Below, piece by piece: positions 1 through 9,040 of a stretch of 64,000 nt of DNA. Made by a program: the position numbers and the translations under genes. The stretch is from QGON01 sp963691905 (lineage in GTDB: Bacteria > Pseudomonadota > Gammaproteobacteria > Chromatiales > Chromatiaceae): contig OY829894.1 of assembly GCA_963691905.1 (NCBI GenBank), forward strand, positions 1,798,001-1,862,000, written 5' to 3'. The notes beneath the pieces were generated by a model, which was given only the letters and a program-made list of their open reading frames with translations, did not search any database and was not told the origin of the DNA. Every line of letters begins with the position of its first letter. Positions within the stretch are counted from its first letter, which is position 1.

Positions 1-179
1 TCGGAAAGTCCCTCGACCTGGCCGGCAACCTTACAACCGAAATTAGCTGAATCAAAACGCTCGATCGGTCGAATGCCGCTGACGCCGGCGACCAGACTCT
101 CCCAGAAAGAGTGGATGTCATTACCAACCGGCGACACCACACCAAGGCCTGTAATCGCTACCCTGTCGTCAGCGCTCAT
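1..179 (-). CDS. fabF: 3-oxoacyl-ACP synthase II (FabF-type), N-terminal fragment
   Basis: This is the first 59 codons of a beta-ketoacyl-ACP synthase, cut by the window edge. The translation begins MSADDRVAITGLGVVSPVGN, the usual N-terminus of FabF-family condensing enzymes, which elongate acyl chains on acyl carrier protein. The catalytic Cys-His-His triad lies outside the window, so subtype and activity cannot be judged. The ATG overlaps the TGA of the carrier-protein gene by four bases, implying translational coupling. The synthase and carrier are therefore probably made as a pair. It could also belong to a secondary-metabolite or specialised lipid system rather than bulk fatty acid synthesis. 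Confidence 0.85.
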   Translation of the reverse strand, partial: MSADDRVAITGLGVVSPVGNDIHSFWESLVAGVSGIRPIERFDSANFGCKVAGQVEGLS

Positions 180-460
180 GAAGCCGACTTGGCAGCAATT
201 ATCAGGTCGGCAATATCGTCTGTGGTTTTAATCTCTTTAAGCTGTTCATCACTAAAACCACCATCAGACTTAACCTCGAACTTGTCCTCTATTTCAAAGA
301 TGATTTCAACAAAAGAGAGCGAGTCGATCTCCAATTCGGTGAGATTGTCCAGATTGTTCTCGTCGTACTCGACCTCGTCGACCTCCAACTGCTCCTTGAT
401 AATCTCACGCAGCCTGGCCTTGATCTCTTCCCGATCCAATTGTTGCTCCGGGTTCCCCAT
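176..460 (-). CDS. acyl carrier protein, divergent type
   Basis: A 94-residue acidic carrier protein. The motif EIDSLSFVEI puts the phosphopantetheine-accepting serine at residue 47, inside a predicted four-helix fold. I chose the ATG at 460 because AGGAG lies seven bases upstream; a GTG at 499 would add 13 residues without such a site. The motif differs from housekeeping AcpP (usually DSLDTVEL), and the tail is extended. It overlaps the downstream fabF-type gene by four bases, and the gene upstream is rnhB. A dedicated carrier for the neighbouring synthase is an inference; simple duplication of acpP is the alternative. Confidence 0.85.
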   Translation of the reverse strand: MGNPEQQLDREEIKARLREIIKEQLEVDEVEYDENNLDNLTELEIDSLSFVEIIFEIEDKFEVKSDGGFSDEQLKEIKTTDDIADLIIAAKSAS

Positions 461-655
461 AAAATAACTCCTGACTCTTATCCTCTGTTTTATTTTCACG
501 CCAGCTGACGCTCATTTTTTGGGTGTCACTTTCAAGATGGCTCTGCCCAATCCGGTGTATCATCACCAGTTCGCGCCATTATCCACCCAAAAACCCTCCA
601 ATTTCCAGAATATATGCACTGTCCGTAAGGAGCATCTGAATCGTTCAGGGGTTCC

Positions 656-1225
656 TTAATCCTCCAGGAGGCGTCTGACCGGCCCGAATGAACGACGGTG
701 GATCGGCGTGACACCCAATTCCCTGAGCGCCTCCAGATGCATCTTGGTGGGGTAGCCTTTATGCCTCGCCAGACCATAACCGGGATAGCGCTGATCCATC
801 TCCACCATCTCCCGGTCACGGGCAACCTTGGCAATGATGGAGGCTGCGCCGATCGCTTTGACACTACTGTCGCCGCCGATGATCGCCTCCACCTCACAGA
901 ACAGGCTTGGAACATGCTTGCCATCCACCAGCGCCTTGTGCGGTGACATATGCAACGCTTCAACCGCCCGCTGCATAGCCAGCAGACTGGCCTGAAGAAT
1001 ATTGATCTCGTCGATCTCCTCGACCTCAGCACGCCCGAGCGCCCAGGCCAGAGAGCGTTCACGAATCAACCCGGAGAGGGTTTCACGGCGTTTTTCACTG
1101 AGCTTTTTGGAATCCGCCAAGCCCTCTATCGGGTTTGCCGGATCGAGAATCACCGCAGCAGCCACCACGGGGCCCGCCAATGGCCCGCGTCCCACCTCAT
1201 CCACGCCGGCAATGAAAAAGTCCAT
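656..1225 (-). CDS. rnhB: ribonuclease HII
   Basis: A 189-residue type 2 RNase H, which nicks RNA in RNA/DNA hybrids and removes single ribonucleotides misincorporated in DNA. The N-terminus MDFFIAGVDEVGRGPLAGPV carries the DEVGRGPLAGP signature with acidic metal ligands at Asp9 and Glu10. A further active-site Asp is in ALVDGKHVP, and the DxxxxxYPxYGLxxHKGY region follows. The start at 1225 has AGGAG seven bases upstream; a longer reading frame runs back into lpxB and is not needed. It follows lpxB by 16 bases, as in many gammaproteobacteria. The 195 bases between its stop and the carrier-protein gene show nothing I can identify. Confidence 0.95.
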   Translation of the reverse strand: MDFFIAGVDEVGRGPLAGPVVAAAVILDPANPIEGLADSKKLSEKRRETLSGLIRERSLAWALGRAEVEEIDEINILQASLLAMQRAVEALHMSPHKALVDGKHVPSLFCEVEAIIGGDSSVKAIGAASIIAKVARDREMVEMDQRYPGYGLARHKGYPTKMHLEALRELGVTPIHRRSFGPVRRLLED

Positions 1226-1241
1226 CTCAGAACTCCTCTTT

Positions 1242-2381
1242 TTATTGATCGATAAGTGCCAACACTGCATCCGCGGCACGGTTTGCAGCATCACAACGCA
1301 ACCCTTCGTGCAGCTGCCGATATCTGGCGACGACGCCAGCCCGCCTGGCCGGTGATTCGAGAAAATCGAGCAGCGCCTGTCCAAGCGCCTCCGGTCTGAC
1401 CTCACCCTGTAGAAACTCCGGTGCGAGGCGCTCTTCAGCAATCAGATTGGCCATCGCCATGTGGGGAATCTTCACTAGATTGAAGGTCTTTACCAGCCAG
1501 TATGTCAGGGCTGCCAACCGATAACCTACAACCATTGGGCGTTTCAATAGAAGTGTTTCCAGCGTCGCAGTGCCCGAGGCAGTCAGCACAACGTCAGCCG
1601 CCTGGATCGCCTTGCGCGCCTCGCCATCGAGCAGGACGATGGGTAGATCCGGTGCAACCTCAGCGATCTGTTCAGAAAAAGCCGCCCGAATTTTCGCGTT
1701 CACCATCGGCGCCACGAATTGCAGCTCAGGATGACGCTGCAAACACCAGTTCGCAGTCTGTAAAAAAGGCACCGAGAGCATGCCGAGTTCGCTCATGCGG
1801 CTGCCGGGCAGAATCGCAATAACAGGGCGGTCGGGAGCAAGCCCCAGCTCGGGCCTGATGCCTTCCGGCTCCGTCGACTCAAGGGGAATCTCATCCGCCA
1901 AAGGATGCCCCACATAGTTGGCGGTTACACTGTTCCGCTGGAGAAAATCCACTTCAAAAGGAAAGATGCATAACATCAGATCCACTGCCCGGCGCAGTTT
2001 TTTTACACGCTTCTGACGCCAGGCCCAGACGGTCGGACTGACAAAGTGGGCAGTCCGGATACCGTCGGCTTTGAGCCGGGTTTCCAGCGCCAGATTGAAA
2101 TCCGGCGCATCCACACCAAGAAAGATGTCCGGGGGGTCGGTCTGAAAATGGTGGAAAAGCCTGCGCCGCAGGGCGAGCAGCCCCGGCAGGTGCTTCAGCA
2201 CCTCCACCAGCCCCATCACCGGATCCATGCGTGCCAGACTCTTGCAGCCTTCAGCCTCCATTGCGGGACCGGTCATGCCCTCAAAGCGTAATTCAGGCCG
2301 TTTTGCCTTCAGTGCATGGATCAGGGAGGCGGCGAGTTGATCACCGGAGACTTCATTGGCGACTATACCAATTCGATTCAT
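1242..2381 (-). CDS. lpxB: lipid-A-disaccharide synthase
   Basis: A 379-residue GT19 glycosyltransferase that joins UDP-2,3-diacylglucosamine and lipid X to form the lipid A disaccharide on the inner face of the inner membrane. Family features visible include the N-terminal GIVANEVSGDQLAASLIHAL, the central AILPGSRMSELGML segment and ASGTATLETLLLKRPMVVGYR near the donor site. Length matches E. coli LpxB (382). Its ATG overlaps the lpxA stop by one base (TAATG), so the two are translationally coupled. Confidence 0.97.
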   Translation of the reverse strand: MNRIGIVANEVSGDQLAASLIHALKAKRPELRFEGMTGPAMEAEGCKSLARMDPVMGLVEVLKHLPGLLALRRRLFHHFQTDPPDIFLGVDAPDFNLALETRLKADGIRTAHFVSPTVWAWRQKRVKKLRRAVDLMLCIFPFEVDFLQRNSVTANYVGHPLADEIPLESTEPEGIRPELGLAPDRPVIAILPGSRMSELGMLSVPFLQTANWCLQRHPELQFVAPMVNAKIRAAFSEQIAEVAPDLPIVLLDGEARKAIQAADVVLTASGTATLETLLLKRPMVVGYRLAALTYWLVKTFNLVKIPHMAMANLIAEERLAPEFLQGEVRPEALGQALLDFLESPARRAGVVARYRQLHEGLRCDAANRAADAVLALIDQ

Positions 2382-3157
2382 TAGCGGAGGATGCTGCGTC
2401 CGCCCTGCGCGATGAAATCCACCATAATGCCGACTTCAGGCGCCTCGCCCGCCATCTCACGAATCGATTCGATCGCCTCTTCCAGCCGCAACTGGGACTT
2501 GTAGAGCAGTTTGTAGGCACGCTTGATCTGACGGATCGCCTGTTCGCTGTATTGACGGCGCCGCAGCCCTTCGGTGTTGATGCCGTAGGGTTTCGCCGGA
2601 TGCCCCGAGACCATGACATAGGGAGGCAGATCCTTGGAGATCACCGAGCCCATGGCACAAAAGCTGTAGGCGCCGATACGACAGAATTGATGGACGATAG
2701 TAAATCCGCCGAGAATCGTGTGATCGCTGATATGCACATGACCACCAATAGAAGCGGCGTTGGCCATGATGACGTCGTTGCCGATCTGGCAGTCGTGAGC
2801 CACATGAGTATAGGCCATGAAGAGGTTGTCATTGCCAATGCGGGTTGTTCCCGCATCCTGCTGCGTACCCCGGTTGATAGTGACGAACTCGCGGATGACA
2901 TTACGGTCGCCGATTTCCAACCTTGTCGGCTCGCCTCCATATTTTCTGTCCTGTGGATCCTCGCCGACCGAGGCAAACTGAAAGATACGGTTCTCTTCAC
3001 CTAGCCTGGTCGGGCCTTTGATAACGACATGAGGGCCGATGGTGGTACCCCGGCCGATCTTCACATCGGCCCCGATCACCGAGAATGGACCGATAGAGAC
3101 CCCTTCGCCCAATTCCGCAGAGGGATCGATCACCGCCCGTTGATCGATTTGACTCAT
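2381..3157 (-). CDS. lpxA: UDP-N-acetylglucosamine acyltransferase
   Basis: A 258-residue left-handed parallel beta-helix enzyme that adds a 3-hydroxyacyl chain to UDP-GlcNAc, the first step of lipid A synthesis in the cytoplasm. Hexapeptide repeats occupy roughly residues 8-190. The catalytic histidine is in YTHVAHDCQIGND (His121, equivalent to His125 of E. coli). A helical C-terminal domain follows, with the typical RRxYSEQAIRQIKRAYK. It overlaps the fabZ stop by four bases and the lpxB start by one, in the conserved lpxD-fabZ-lpxA-lpxB order. Confidence 0.97.
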   Translation of the reverse strand: MSQIDQRAVIDPSAELGEGVSIGPFSVIGADVKIGRGTTIGPHVVIKGPTRLGEENRIFQFASVGEDPQDRKYGGEPTRLEIGDRNVIREFVTINRGTQQDAGTTRIGNDNLFMAYTHVAHDCQIGNDVIMANAASIGGHVHISDHTILGGFTIVHQFCRIGAYSFCAMGSVISKDLPPYVMVSGHPAKPYGINTEGLRRRQYSEQAIRQIKRAYKLLYKSQLRLEEAIESIREMAGEAPEVGIMVDFIAQGGRSILR

Positions 3158-3606
3158 GCCTCAGTGGCGTCTCTTGCGGTACAGATGACCTCTGCAGTAG
3201 CCGCAACCTTCCCATCCACCCTGGCAACGCCTGAGAAGATGCCCATACCACGTCTCATCGCAGTCTGGGTCACCTCCAGTTCAAGCTGATCACCGGGCAC
3301 CACCGGACGTTTGAAACGCGCCTTGTTAATCCCGACAAACAGATAAATGGTATTTTCGTTAGCGGTCTCAGGATGGGACTCACGGGCCAGCAGACCGGTG
3401 GCTTGGGCCATCGCCTCGACGATCAAAACCCCTGGCATCACCGGTTTAATCGGAAAATGTCCGTTGAAAAAGGGTTCGTTATAGGTCACATTTTTCAATG
3501 CCAACAGACGTTTGTCCTTCTCGAACTCCAATACCCGGTCTATCAATAAAAACGGATAGCGGTGCGGCAACAGGCTCAGCACCTTCTCGATGTCCATCAC
3601 AACCAA
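3154..3606 (-). CDS. fabZ: 3-hydroxyacyl-ACP dehydratase
   Basis: A hot-dog-fold dehydratase of 147-150 residues that converts 3-hydroxyacyl-ACP to trans-2-enoyl-ACP. The active-site histidine and glutamate are visible in GHFPIKPVMPGVLIVEAMAQ. Two starts are possible: TTG at 3606, with GGGGAGA about five bases upstream, or ATG at 3597, whose distance to the same site is about 14 bases. I kept TTG on spacing, but the ATG product is the usual length. The gene sits between lpxD and lpxA, where dehydratase and lipid A acyltransferase compete for the same acyl-ACP substrate. Confidence 0.95.
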   Translation of the reverse strand: MVVMDIEKVLSLLPHRYPFLLIDRVLEFEKDKRLLALKNVTYNEPFFNGHFPIKPVMPGVLIVEAMAQATGLLARESHPETANENTIYLFVGINKARFKRPVVPGDQLELEVTQTAMRRGMGIFSGVARVDGKVAATAEVICTARDATEA

Positions 3607-3630
3607 CGTTCTCTCCCCTTGATCAATGCG

Positions 3631-4668
3631 TTATCCATCCTGGTCTGTGGAAACAGTTTCCACCTTTTTTTCCAGGCGCTGTAGACGCTTCGCCATCTCA
3701 TCCAGTTGGCGGATACGCGCCACGGCCTTACGCCACTGCTTGTTGTCCATGGCGGGCAGATTGCCACTGTAGTACCCCGGCTCAGAAAAGGAACGGGTAA
3801 CCATGCTCGCTCCCGAAAAATGTACATTATCGCCGATATCCAGGTGGCCGACGAGTCCTACCATACCCCCCAGGGTGCAGTTGCGGCCAATATGGGTCGA
3901 ACCCGCTACCGCCACCCCACTCGCCATTGCGGTATTGGCGCCGACAATAACGTTGTGGGCAATCTGGATCAGGTTGTCCAGCTTGACCCCGTCCTCAAGC
4001 ACCGTGTCCTCCAGTGCACCCCTGTCGATGGTGGTATTGGCACCCACTTCCACATCGTTCCCAAGGCGGACTCTGCCTGTCTGGGGTACCTTCTCCCATC
4101 GACCATCGTCGTTTGCCAGGCCGAAACCGTCACTCCCCAGAACGGCACCCGGATGGATCAGGCAGCGCTCCCCCACATGAGTCCCGTGGCAGAGCGTCAC
4201 ATTGGCTACGAGGCGTGATTCATCAGCAACGACACAATCATGCTCAATGATACACCCAGGTCCGATATATACACCTGCCCCGATACGGCTGCCCGCACCC
4301 ACGACAGCGCAGGGACCGACAAAGGCTGACGGGTCGATACTGGCTAAGGTATCCACTACTGCAGAAACGTGACAGCCCGGCTCAAAGGCAGGAACGGGAT
4401 TGAGTTGACGGGAGATCCTCGCATAAGCAAGGTAAGGGTTGTCACTCAGTAATACAGCGGTACTGCAGTATTCGGCATCCTCCGGTCTCAGTATCACCGC
4501 AGCCGCAGCCGTCTGTTTCAGATGACGCCGATATTTCGGGTTCGCCAGAAAACTGACCTCATCCGGCCCGGCCTGTTGCAGGGTCGCAACCTTTGAGATC
4601 AGAATCTGCGGATCGCCACGCAGTTCAGCTCCTGCAATCTCCGCCAAGACTCCCAGTCGAACCGCCAA
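3631..4668 (-). CDS. lpxD: UDP-3-O-(3-hydroxyacyl)glucosamine N-acyltransferase
   Basis: A 345-residue acyltransferase for the third committed step of lipid A synthesis, N-acylation of UDP-3-O-acyl-glucosamine. An N-terminal uridine-binding domain (about residues 1-100) precedes a hexapeptide-repeat beta-helix. The likely catalytic histidine is in DNLIQIAHNVIVG, and a C-terminal coiled helix ends the protein (RIRQLDEMAKRLQRLEKKVE). The start is TTG at 4668: AGGAG, which shares bases with the skp stop codon, lies eight bases upstream. No suitable ATG exists nearby. Confidence 0.96.
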   Translation of the reverse strand: MAVRLGVLAEIAGAELRGDPQILISKVATLQQAGPDEVSFLANPKYRRHLKQTAAAAVILRPEDAEYCSTAVLLSDNPYLAYARISRQLNPVPAFEPGCHVSAVVDTLASIDPSAFVGPCAVVGAGSRIGAGVYIGPGCIIEHDCVVADESRLVANVTLCHGTHVGERCLIHPGAVLGSDGFGLANDDGRWEKVPQTGRVRLGNDVEVGANTTIDRGALEDTVLEDGVKLDNLIQIAHNVIVGANTAMASGVAVAGSTHIGRNCTLGGMVGLVGHLDIGDNVHFSGASMVTRSFSEPGYYSGNLPAMDNKQWRKAVARIRQLDEMAKRLQRLEKKVETVSTDQDG

Positions 4669-4679
4669 TCCCCAGACTC

Positions 4680-5195
4680 CTACTTCGCTTGGATCTGTCC
4701 CAGCTTCTCCAGGACTTTGTCGGAAATATCGATCTTTTCACTGAAATAGACCACACCATCGGACAGGATCAGGTCGATCTTCTCCTCTTTGCCGACCTGC
4801 TGAATCACTTCCCGTACCCGTTGCCGCAGTTTCTTGAATTCTTCATTCTGTCTCAGGTTGAGATCCTCGCGAAATTCAGTCTGCGCATTCTTGAGCTTAC
4901 GGCGACGGGAGAGGATATCGCGCTCCAGGCGCTTCACTTCTGACTCACTCATCACGGCACCATCACGTTGCAGCTTGTCTTCGAGCTGCTTCAGCTGCTT
5001 TTTACTGGAGAGCAGATCTTTCTCACGACGGGAGAACTCTGCCTGCAGACGTTTACGGGCCTCTTTGTACTGCAACGACTCCTCAAAAACCTTGGTTGCG
5101 TTGACAAAGGCAATGCTATAACTCTCCGCCAGGACATTGCCCGCGAAAAAAGCCAGCAACAACAGAAAAACACCAAACTTACCCAATCTTTTCAC
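4680..5195 (-). CDS. skp: periplasmic OmpH/Skp chaperone
   Basis: A 171-residue periplasmic chaperone that holds unfolded outer-membrane proteins on their way to the Bam complex. A Sec signal peptide is clear (hydrophobic FLLLLAFFAG, likely cleavage after VLA at residue 23). The rest is the charged, coiled-coil tentacle architecture of Skp, rich in Lys, Glu and Arg between residues 45 and 130. The start is GTG at 5195 with GGGAG upstream. It lies 18 bases downstream of bamA, the receiver of its clients. Confidence 0.95.
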   Translation of the reverse strand: MKRLGKFGVFLLLLAFFAGNVLAESYSIAFVNATKVFEESLQYKEARKRLQAEFSRREKDLLSSKKQLKQLEDKLQRDGAVMSESEVKRLERDILSRRRKLKNAQTEFREDLNLRQNEEFKKLRQRVREVIQQVGKEEKIDLILSDGVVYFSEKIDISDKVLEKLGQIQAK

Positions 5196-5213
5196 AAAAT
5201 CACTCCCACTTAA

Positions 5214-7514
5214 TCAATATGTGGTTCCGAAGCTAAACTGCAGTGTCTCCACAGAATCACCGACCTTATCGTTCAAAGGATACCCCAGACTAAAAGCCAA
5301 GGCTCCTACCGGTGATAACCAGGAGAGCATGAGACCAGTAGAGTAACGTACCTCATCCAATTCGAAACCATTGCCAAACTTTACATCAAAAACATTACCG
5401 GCATCCAGAAACGCGCCCCAGCGCATCGTGCTTTTAAATGAGTCGACAGGAGGAGGTGCCAGCAACTCTATTTGACCCGTCAATTTTGAATTTGCTCCCA
5501 ACGCATCACCAAAAGAGTCCTGCGGACCGAGGGTATTTTCCTCAAAGCCGCGTACTGTGCCAATGCCGCCTGCAAAAAAGTTACGGTAAAACGGCAGTAC
5601 CGGGGTATCTGAGTAGCTGTCTCCGTAACCCAGTTCGCCGTTGAACCTGAGCGTAAGGGCTTTTGTCAGAGGAAAATAGCGCGTGTGTTTGTAGTGGAGG
5701 CGATAATACTGCAGATCACTGCCGGGCACGGTCACCTCCAGCGCGGCCACCTGCTTACCCCCAACAGTGGGAAAGATGGCACGATCCCGGGTATCACGGG
5801 TCCAGCTGACGAGCGTCTCCAGATCCCGAAAGTGGTCGCCGTTCACCTCTTCGAATTTCAGCACCTCATCTGATGGAGAGTCACCCAACACGAACATGGT
5901 ATCCTCAAAGGCCAGACTGAAACGCAGCCTGTCGTATTCCGTGATGGGCAGGCCGAAGTTGACCCCTACTCGACTGACATCCGTCGCATAACTGGAAATA
6001 TTGAGTTCACCAAAATCAGTGGCGCGGTAGGAAAACTCAAACCCGCGACTAATGCCGTTAATAGTATAGTAGGGGTTGTTATAGGAAATATTGAACTTCT
6101 TGTTTGCCTTACTGGTGTCGAAACCGGTACTGACCCGCTTGCCGGTACCGAGAAAATTGTCTTGGGTGATGCTTGCATTGAACATCAGGCCCTGGGTCTG
6201 AGAGAAGCCGATACCCGCCGACAGATTACCGGAAGCCTTCTCCTTCACCTTGAAGTCAACATCCACCTGATCTGTCCGCCCAGGAACGGCAGGCGTCTCG
6301 ACATTCACCTCTTCAAAATAACCCAGGCGCTGCAGGCGTTCACGGGACAATCGCACCTGTTCTCCCGAAAACCAGGCCGATTCCATCTGCCGCAACTCCC
6401 TGCGAAGCACCTCGTCCCGCGTCGCTGCGTTACCACTCATATCGATATGGCGAACATAGACCCGTTTACCCGGGTCGACAAAATAGGTGATCGCCACCTG
6501 GCGGTTTTCACGATCGATATCGGGAATGCTGTTGACGTTGGCGAAGGCGTAACCGGCATCCGACAGAAGGCTGTTGACCCGCTCCGCGCTGGCGGTGGTC
6601 TTTTTACGGGAGAAGACCTCACCCCGCCTGAGGTGAATCAGCGGAAAAAGCTCTTCCAAAGGTACGATCAACTCCCCCGCAAGTTTGATGTCACTGAGGG
6701 TGAACACCTCACCTTCAGAGACTACGACCGTGACATAGATATCCTTCTTGTCCGGCGTAATGGAAACCTGGGTGGAGTCTATCTTGAAATCGATAAATCC
6801 CCTATCGAGATAGTAGGAGCGCAGTTTCTCCAGATCACCCGAAAGCGCCTGTTTCGAGTATTTGTCTCTATCGGAGAAAAAGTCGTACCAGCTCGGGATA
6901 CCAAGAGCAAACTCATCCAGCAGCTCATCATCTTCAAAAGCCTGATTGCCGATAAGGTTTATCTTCTTGATGCGGGCGGTGATGCCCTCTGAAATTTCGA
7001 TATCCACCGACACCCGGTTGCGTTCCAGCGGCGTAACCGTGGACTCGATCCTGACACCATACTTGCCACGGGAGAAATACTGGCGATTCAACTCCTGCTC
7101 GACACGCTCCAGCAGCGCGCGCTTGAAGACCCGGCCTTCAGCCAGACCAATATCTTTCAGGCCGGCCTTCAGCCTATCGGAATCCAGGTCTTTGTTGCCG
7201 CTCAGGTTGATCTCCGCAACTGCCGGCCGCTCACGCACGAACACCACCAGCACTTCATCCTCCCGTTCGAGGCGCACATCCTTGAAAAAGCCCGTTTTGA
7301 ACAGCGTCCGGATGATGCCGGCCGTATCCCCCGAAGATATCTGCTCGCCCACTCTTACCGGCAGGTAGTTGAACACTGTACCCGCGGAGATACGCTGCAA
7401 ACCTTCAATCCGTATGTCTTCCACGACAAACGACGAAGCGCCCATAACGGAGGCCGTCATCAGCAACAAGACCAGACTGGAAAGGAATCTTTTCAGGACA
7501 CCCAGCAACGACAT
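5214..7514 (-). CDS. bamA: outer-membrane protein assembly factor BamA
   Basis: A 766-residue Omp85 protein, the core of the machine that folds beta-barrels into the outer membrane. A signal peptide (residues 1-25, ending VMGA) is followed by five POTRA domains to about residue 420. The 16-stranded barrel contains the lid motif VRGFEENTLGP. It ends in FSFGTTY, with a terminal aromatic beta-signal residue. I prefer the ATG at 7514 because it places the signal peptide at the N-terminus; an upstream in-frame ATG at 7571 adds 19 polar residues. Neither has a strong ribosome-binding site. Confidence 0.95.
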   Translation of the reverse strand: MSLLGVLKRFLSSLVLLLMTASVMGASSFVVEDIRIEGLQRISAGTVFNYLPVRVGEQISSGDTAGIIRTLFKTGFFKDVRLEREDEVLVVFVRERPAVAEINLSGNKDLDSDRLKAGLKDIGLAEGRVFKRALLERVEQELNRQYFSRGKYGVRIESTVTPLERNRVSVDIEISEGITARIKKINLIGNQAFEDDELLDEFALGIPSWYDFFSDRDKYSKQALSGDLEKLRSYYLDRGFIDFKIDSTQVSITPDKKDIYVTVVVSEGEVFTLSDIKLAGELIVPLEELFPLIHLRRGEVFSRKKTTASAERVNSLLSDAGYAFANVNSIPDIDRENRQVAITYFVDPGKRVYVRHIDMSGNAATRDEVLRRELRQMESAWFSGEQVRLSRERLQRLGYFEEVNVETPAVPGRTDQVDVDFKVKEKASGNLSAGIGFSQTQGLMFNASITQDNFLGTGKRVSTGFDTSKANKKFNISYNNPYYTINGISRGFEFSYRATDFGELNISSYATDVSRVGVNFGLPITEYDRLRFSLAFEDTMFVLGDSPSDEVLKFEEVNGDHFRDLETLVSWTRDTRDRAIFPTVGGKQVAALEVTVPGSDLQYYRLHYKHTRYFPLTKALTLRFNGELGYGDSYSDTPVLPFYRNFFAGGIGTVRGFEENTLGPQDSFGDALGANSKLTGQIELLAPPPVDSFKSTMRWGAFLDAGNVFDVKFGNGFELDEVRYSTGLMLSWLSPVGALAFSLGYPLNDKVGDSVETLQFSFGTTY

Positions 7515-7636
7515 AATATTAGATTTTTTATACCTGCGACCATTGCCGCCTGTGGCGATTGTCCCAAACATGAGGGATCAGCGGGAGTGAAGACCGGACT
7601 CCACATAAGCGGGGTAGTATAAGTGATATTTTGCCG

Positions 7637-9001
7637 CTAGCCCAGCAAACGACTGAGATCCACATAGAAGGCAAGACTCATCATTGCCAATAGCAGAATC
7701 ATCCCAATCTTCTGTCCATGCTCCATAAAGGCTTCTGACAAGGGTCCCCCTTTGATTGCCTCAAGCAGAAAAAAGAGGAGGTGCCCACCATCCAGAACCG
7801 GGATCGGCAGCAGATTCAGCACACCGAGACTGATACTCACCACAGCGAGGAATTTAAGGAAATCGATCAGACCATAACTGGCGGTTTTACCCGCATACTC
7901 CGCGATGGAGATCGGACCACTGAGATTCTTGACCGAGACCTCGCCGATCACCATCTTGCCGAGCATTTTCAACATCAGCAGAGAGAGATCCCAAGTCTTG
8001 TACAACGACTTGCCAACGGCCTCCAGAGGGCCATAACGAATCTCTATCTGGTAGTCATCCATCAGGTGAGGCGGCACATACACGCTGGCACCAATTCGAC
8101 CGATGCTTTCACCCTCACTTTCAATCGCTGCCGGGGTCAGTTCAAGGCGGATCAGACTCCCTGCACGCTCGACCTCAAGAACCATGCGCTGCTCCGGTCG
8201 CGCCCGTACATACTTCACCCATTCGACCCAACTCTCCAGGGATTGGCCATCAACCGAGAGCAACAAATCGCCGGTTTTCAACCCATCCCTGTCTGCTGCT
8301 TCCCCCGGCAACAGTGTGCCGATAACCGGCGCGACTACGGGACGCTTGGGCGTAATTCCCAGATTCTGCAGAATCTGAGCCTCCTCAGACATCTCCTGAA
8401 GCCGCCCGGCGTCAAGCCATCGAACCGCCTCCCGGCCACTCTCATCTTCGACCCTTACCGCGATCTGCCCGACATTCAGTGACTCCGCCAACAGCATGTA
8501 GACAGCTGTCTCCCATGTCGGAGTGGACGTCTGATTGACGGAGAGTATGCGGTCTCCCGTCTGAAATCCAGCCTGCTCTGCAATGGATTCGGCCTTGACC
8601 TCCCCCACCAGCGGCTTGATGCCGGTATCCCCCGTCACGAAGATCAGCCAGAAGGCGAAGACGGCAAACAGCAGATTGAACAGAGGGCCCGCCAGTACAA
8701 TTGCCGTCCTGGAAGCCAGCGTCTGTCTATTGAAGGCCCGATCCAGTTCACCGGGATCGACCGGCGCCTCCCGCTCATCCAGCATCTTCACATAACCGCC
8801 CAGGGGGATGGCGGCAAGGACATATTCAGTGCCGTCAATCTTGCCGACACGCGTCCAAAGCGGTTTGCCAAAGCCGATGGAGAAACGCAGTACCTTCACA
8901 CCGACCCTGCGAGCCACCCAGAAGTGGCCGAACTCGTGTACGGTAATCAGAATACCCAGGGCAACGATGAAAGCCGCGATTGTAAAAAGAAGGGAGTCCA
9001 T
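7637..9001 (-). CDS. rseP: site-2 intramembrane metalloprotease
   Basis: A 454-residue inner-membrane zinc protease. In E. coli it cuts anti-sigma factor RseA after DegS and clears signal-peptide remnants. The zinc motif HEFGH (residues 22-26) lies in the first membrane helix, and the second metal-ligand motif NLLPIPVLDGGHL lies near residue 400. Between them are two PDZ domains, for example GDRILSVNQTSTPTWE and GDLLLSVDGQSLESW. Four membrane segments are apparent. The dxr-rseP-bamA order is conserved in the group. The start lacks a strong ribosome-binding site. Confidence 0.95.
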   Translation of the reverse strand: MDSLLFTIAAFIVALGILITVHEFGHFWVARRVGVKVLRFSIGFGKPLWTRVGKIDGTEYVLAAIPLGGYVKMLDEREAPVDPGELDRAFNRQTLASRTAIVLAGPLFNLLFAVFAFWLIFVTGDTGIKPLVGEVKAESIAEQAGFQTGDRILSVNQTSTPTWETAVYMLLAESLNVGQIAVRVEDESGREAVRWLDAGRLQEMSEEAQILQNLGITPKRPVVAPVIGTLLPGEAADRDGLKTGDLLLSVDGQSLESWVEWVKYVRARPEQRMVLEVERAGSLIRLELTPAAIESEGESIGRIGASVYVPPHLMDDYQIEIRYGPLEAVGKSLYKTWDLSLLMLKMLGKMVIGEVSVKNLSGPISIAEYAGKTASYGLIDFLKFLAVVSISLGVLNLLPIPVLDGGHLLFFLLEAIKGGPLSEAFMEHGQKIGMILLLAMMSLAFYVDLSRLLG

Positions 9002-9040
9002 ATTTGAAAAACGGTAGCCTATTCGACGTGAGACAGTGAA

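Noticed and set aside
532..1062. 176-codon leftward frame overlapping rnhB
   Set aside because: Different frame of the same strand, rich in Arg, Trp and Ser; rnhB in the other frame is unambiguous.
6162..6992. 276-codon rightward frame inside bamA
   Set aside because: Antisense shadow of the POTRA-encoding part of bamA, with no family resemblance.
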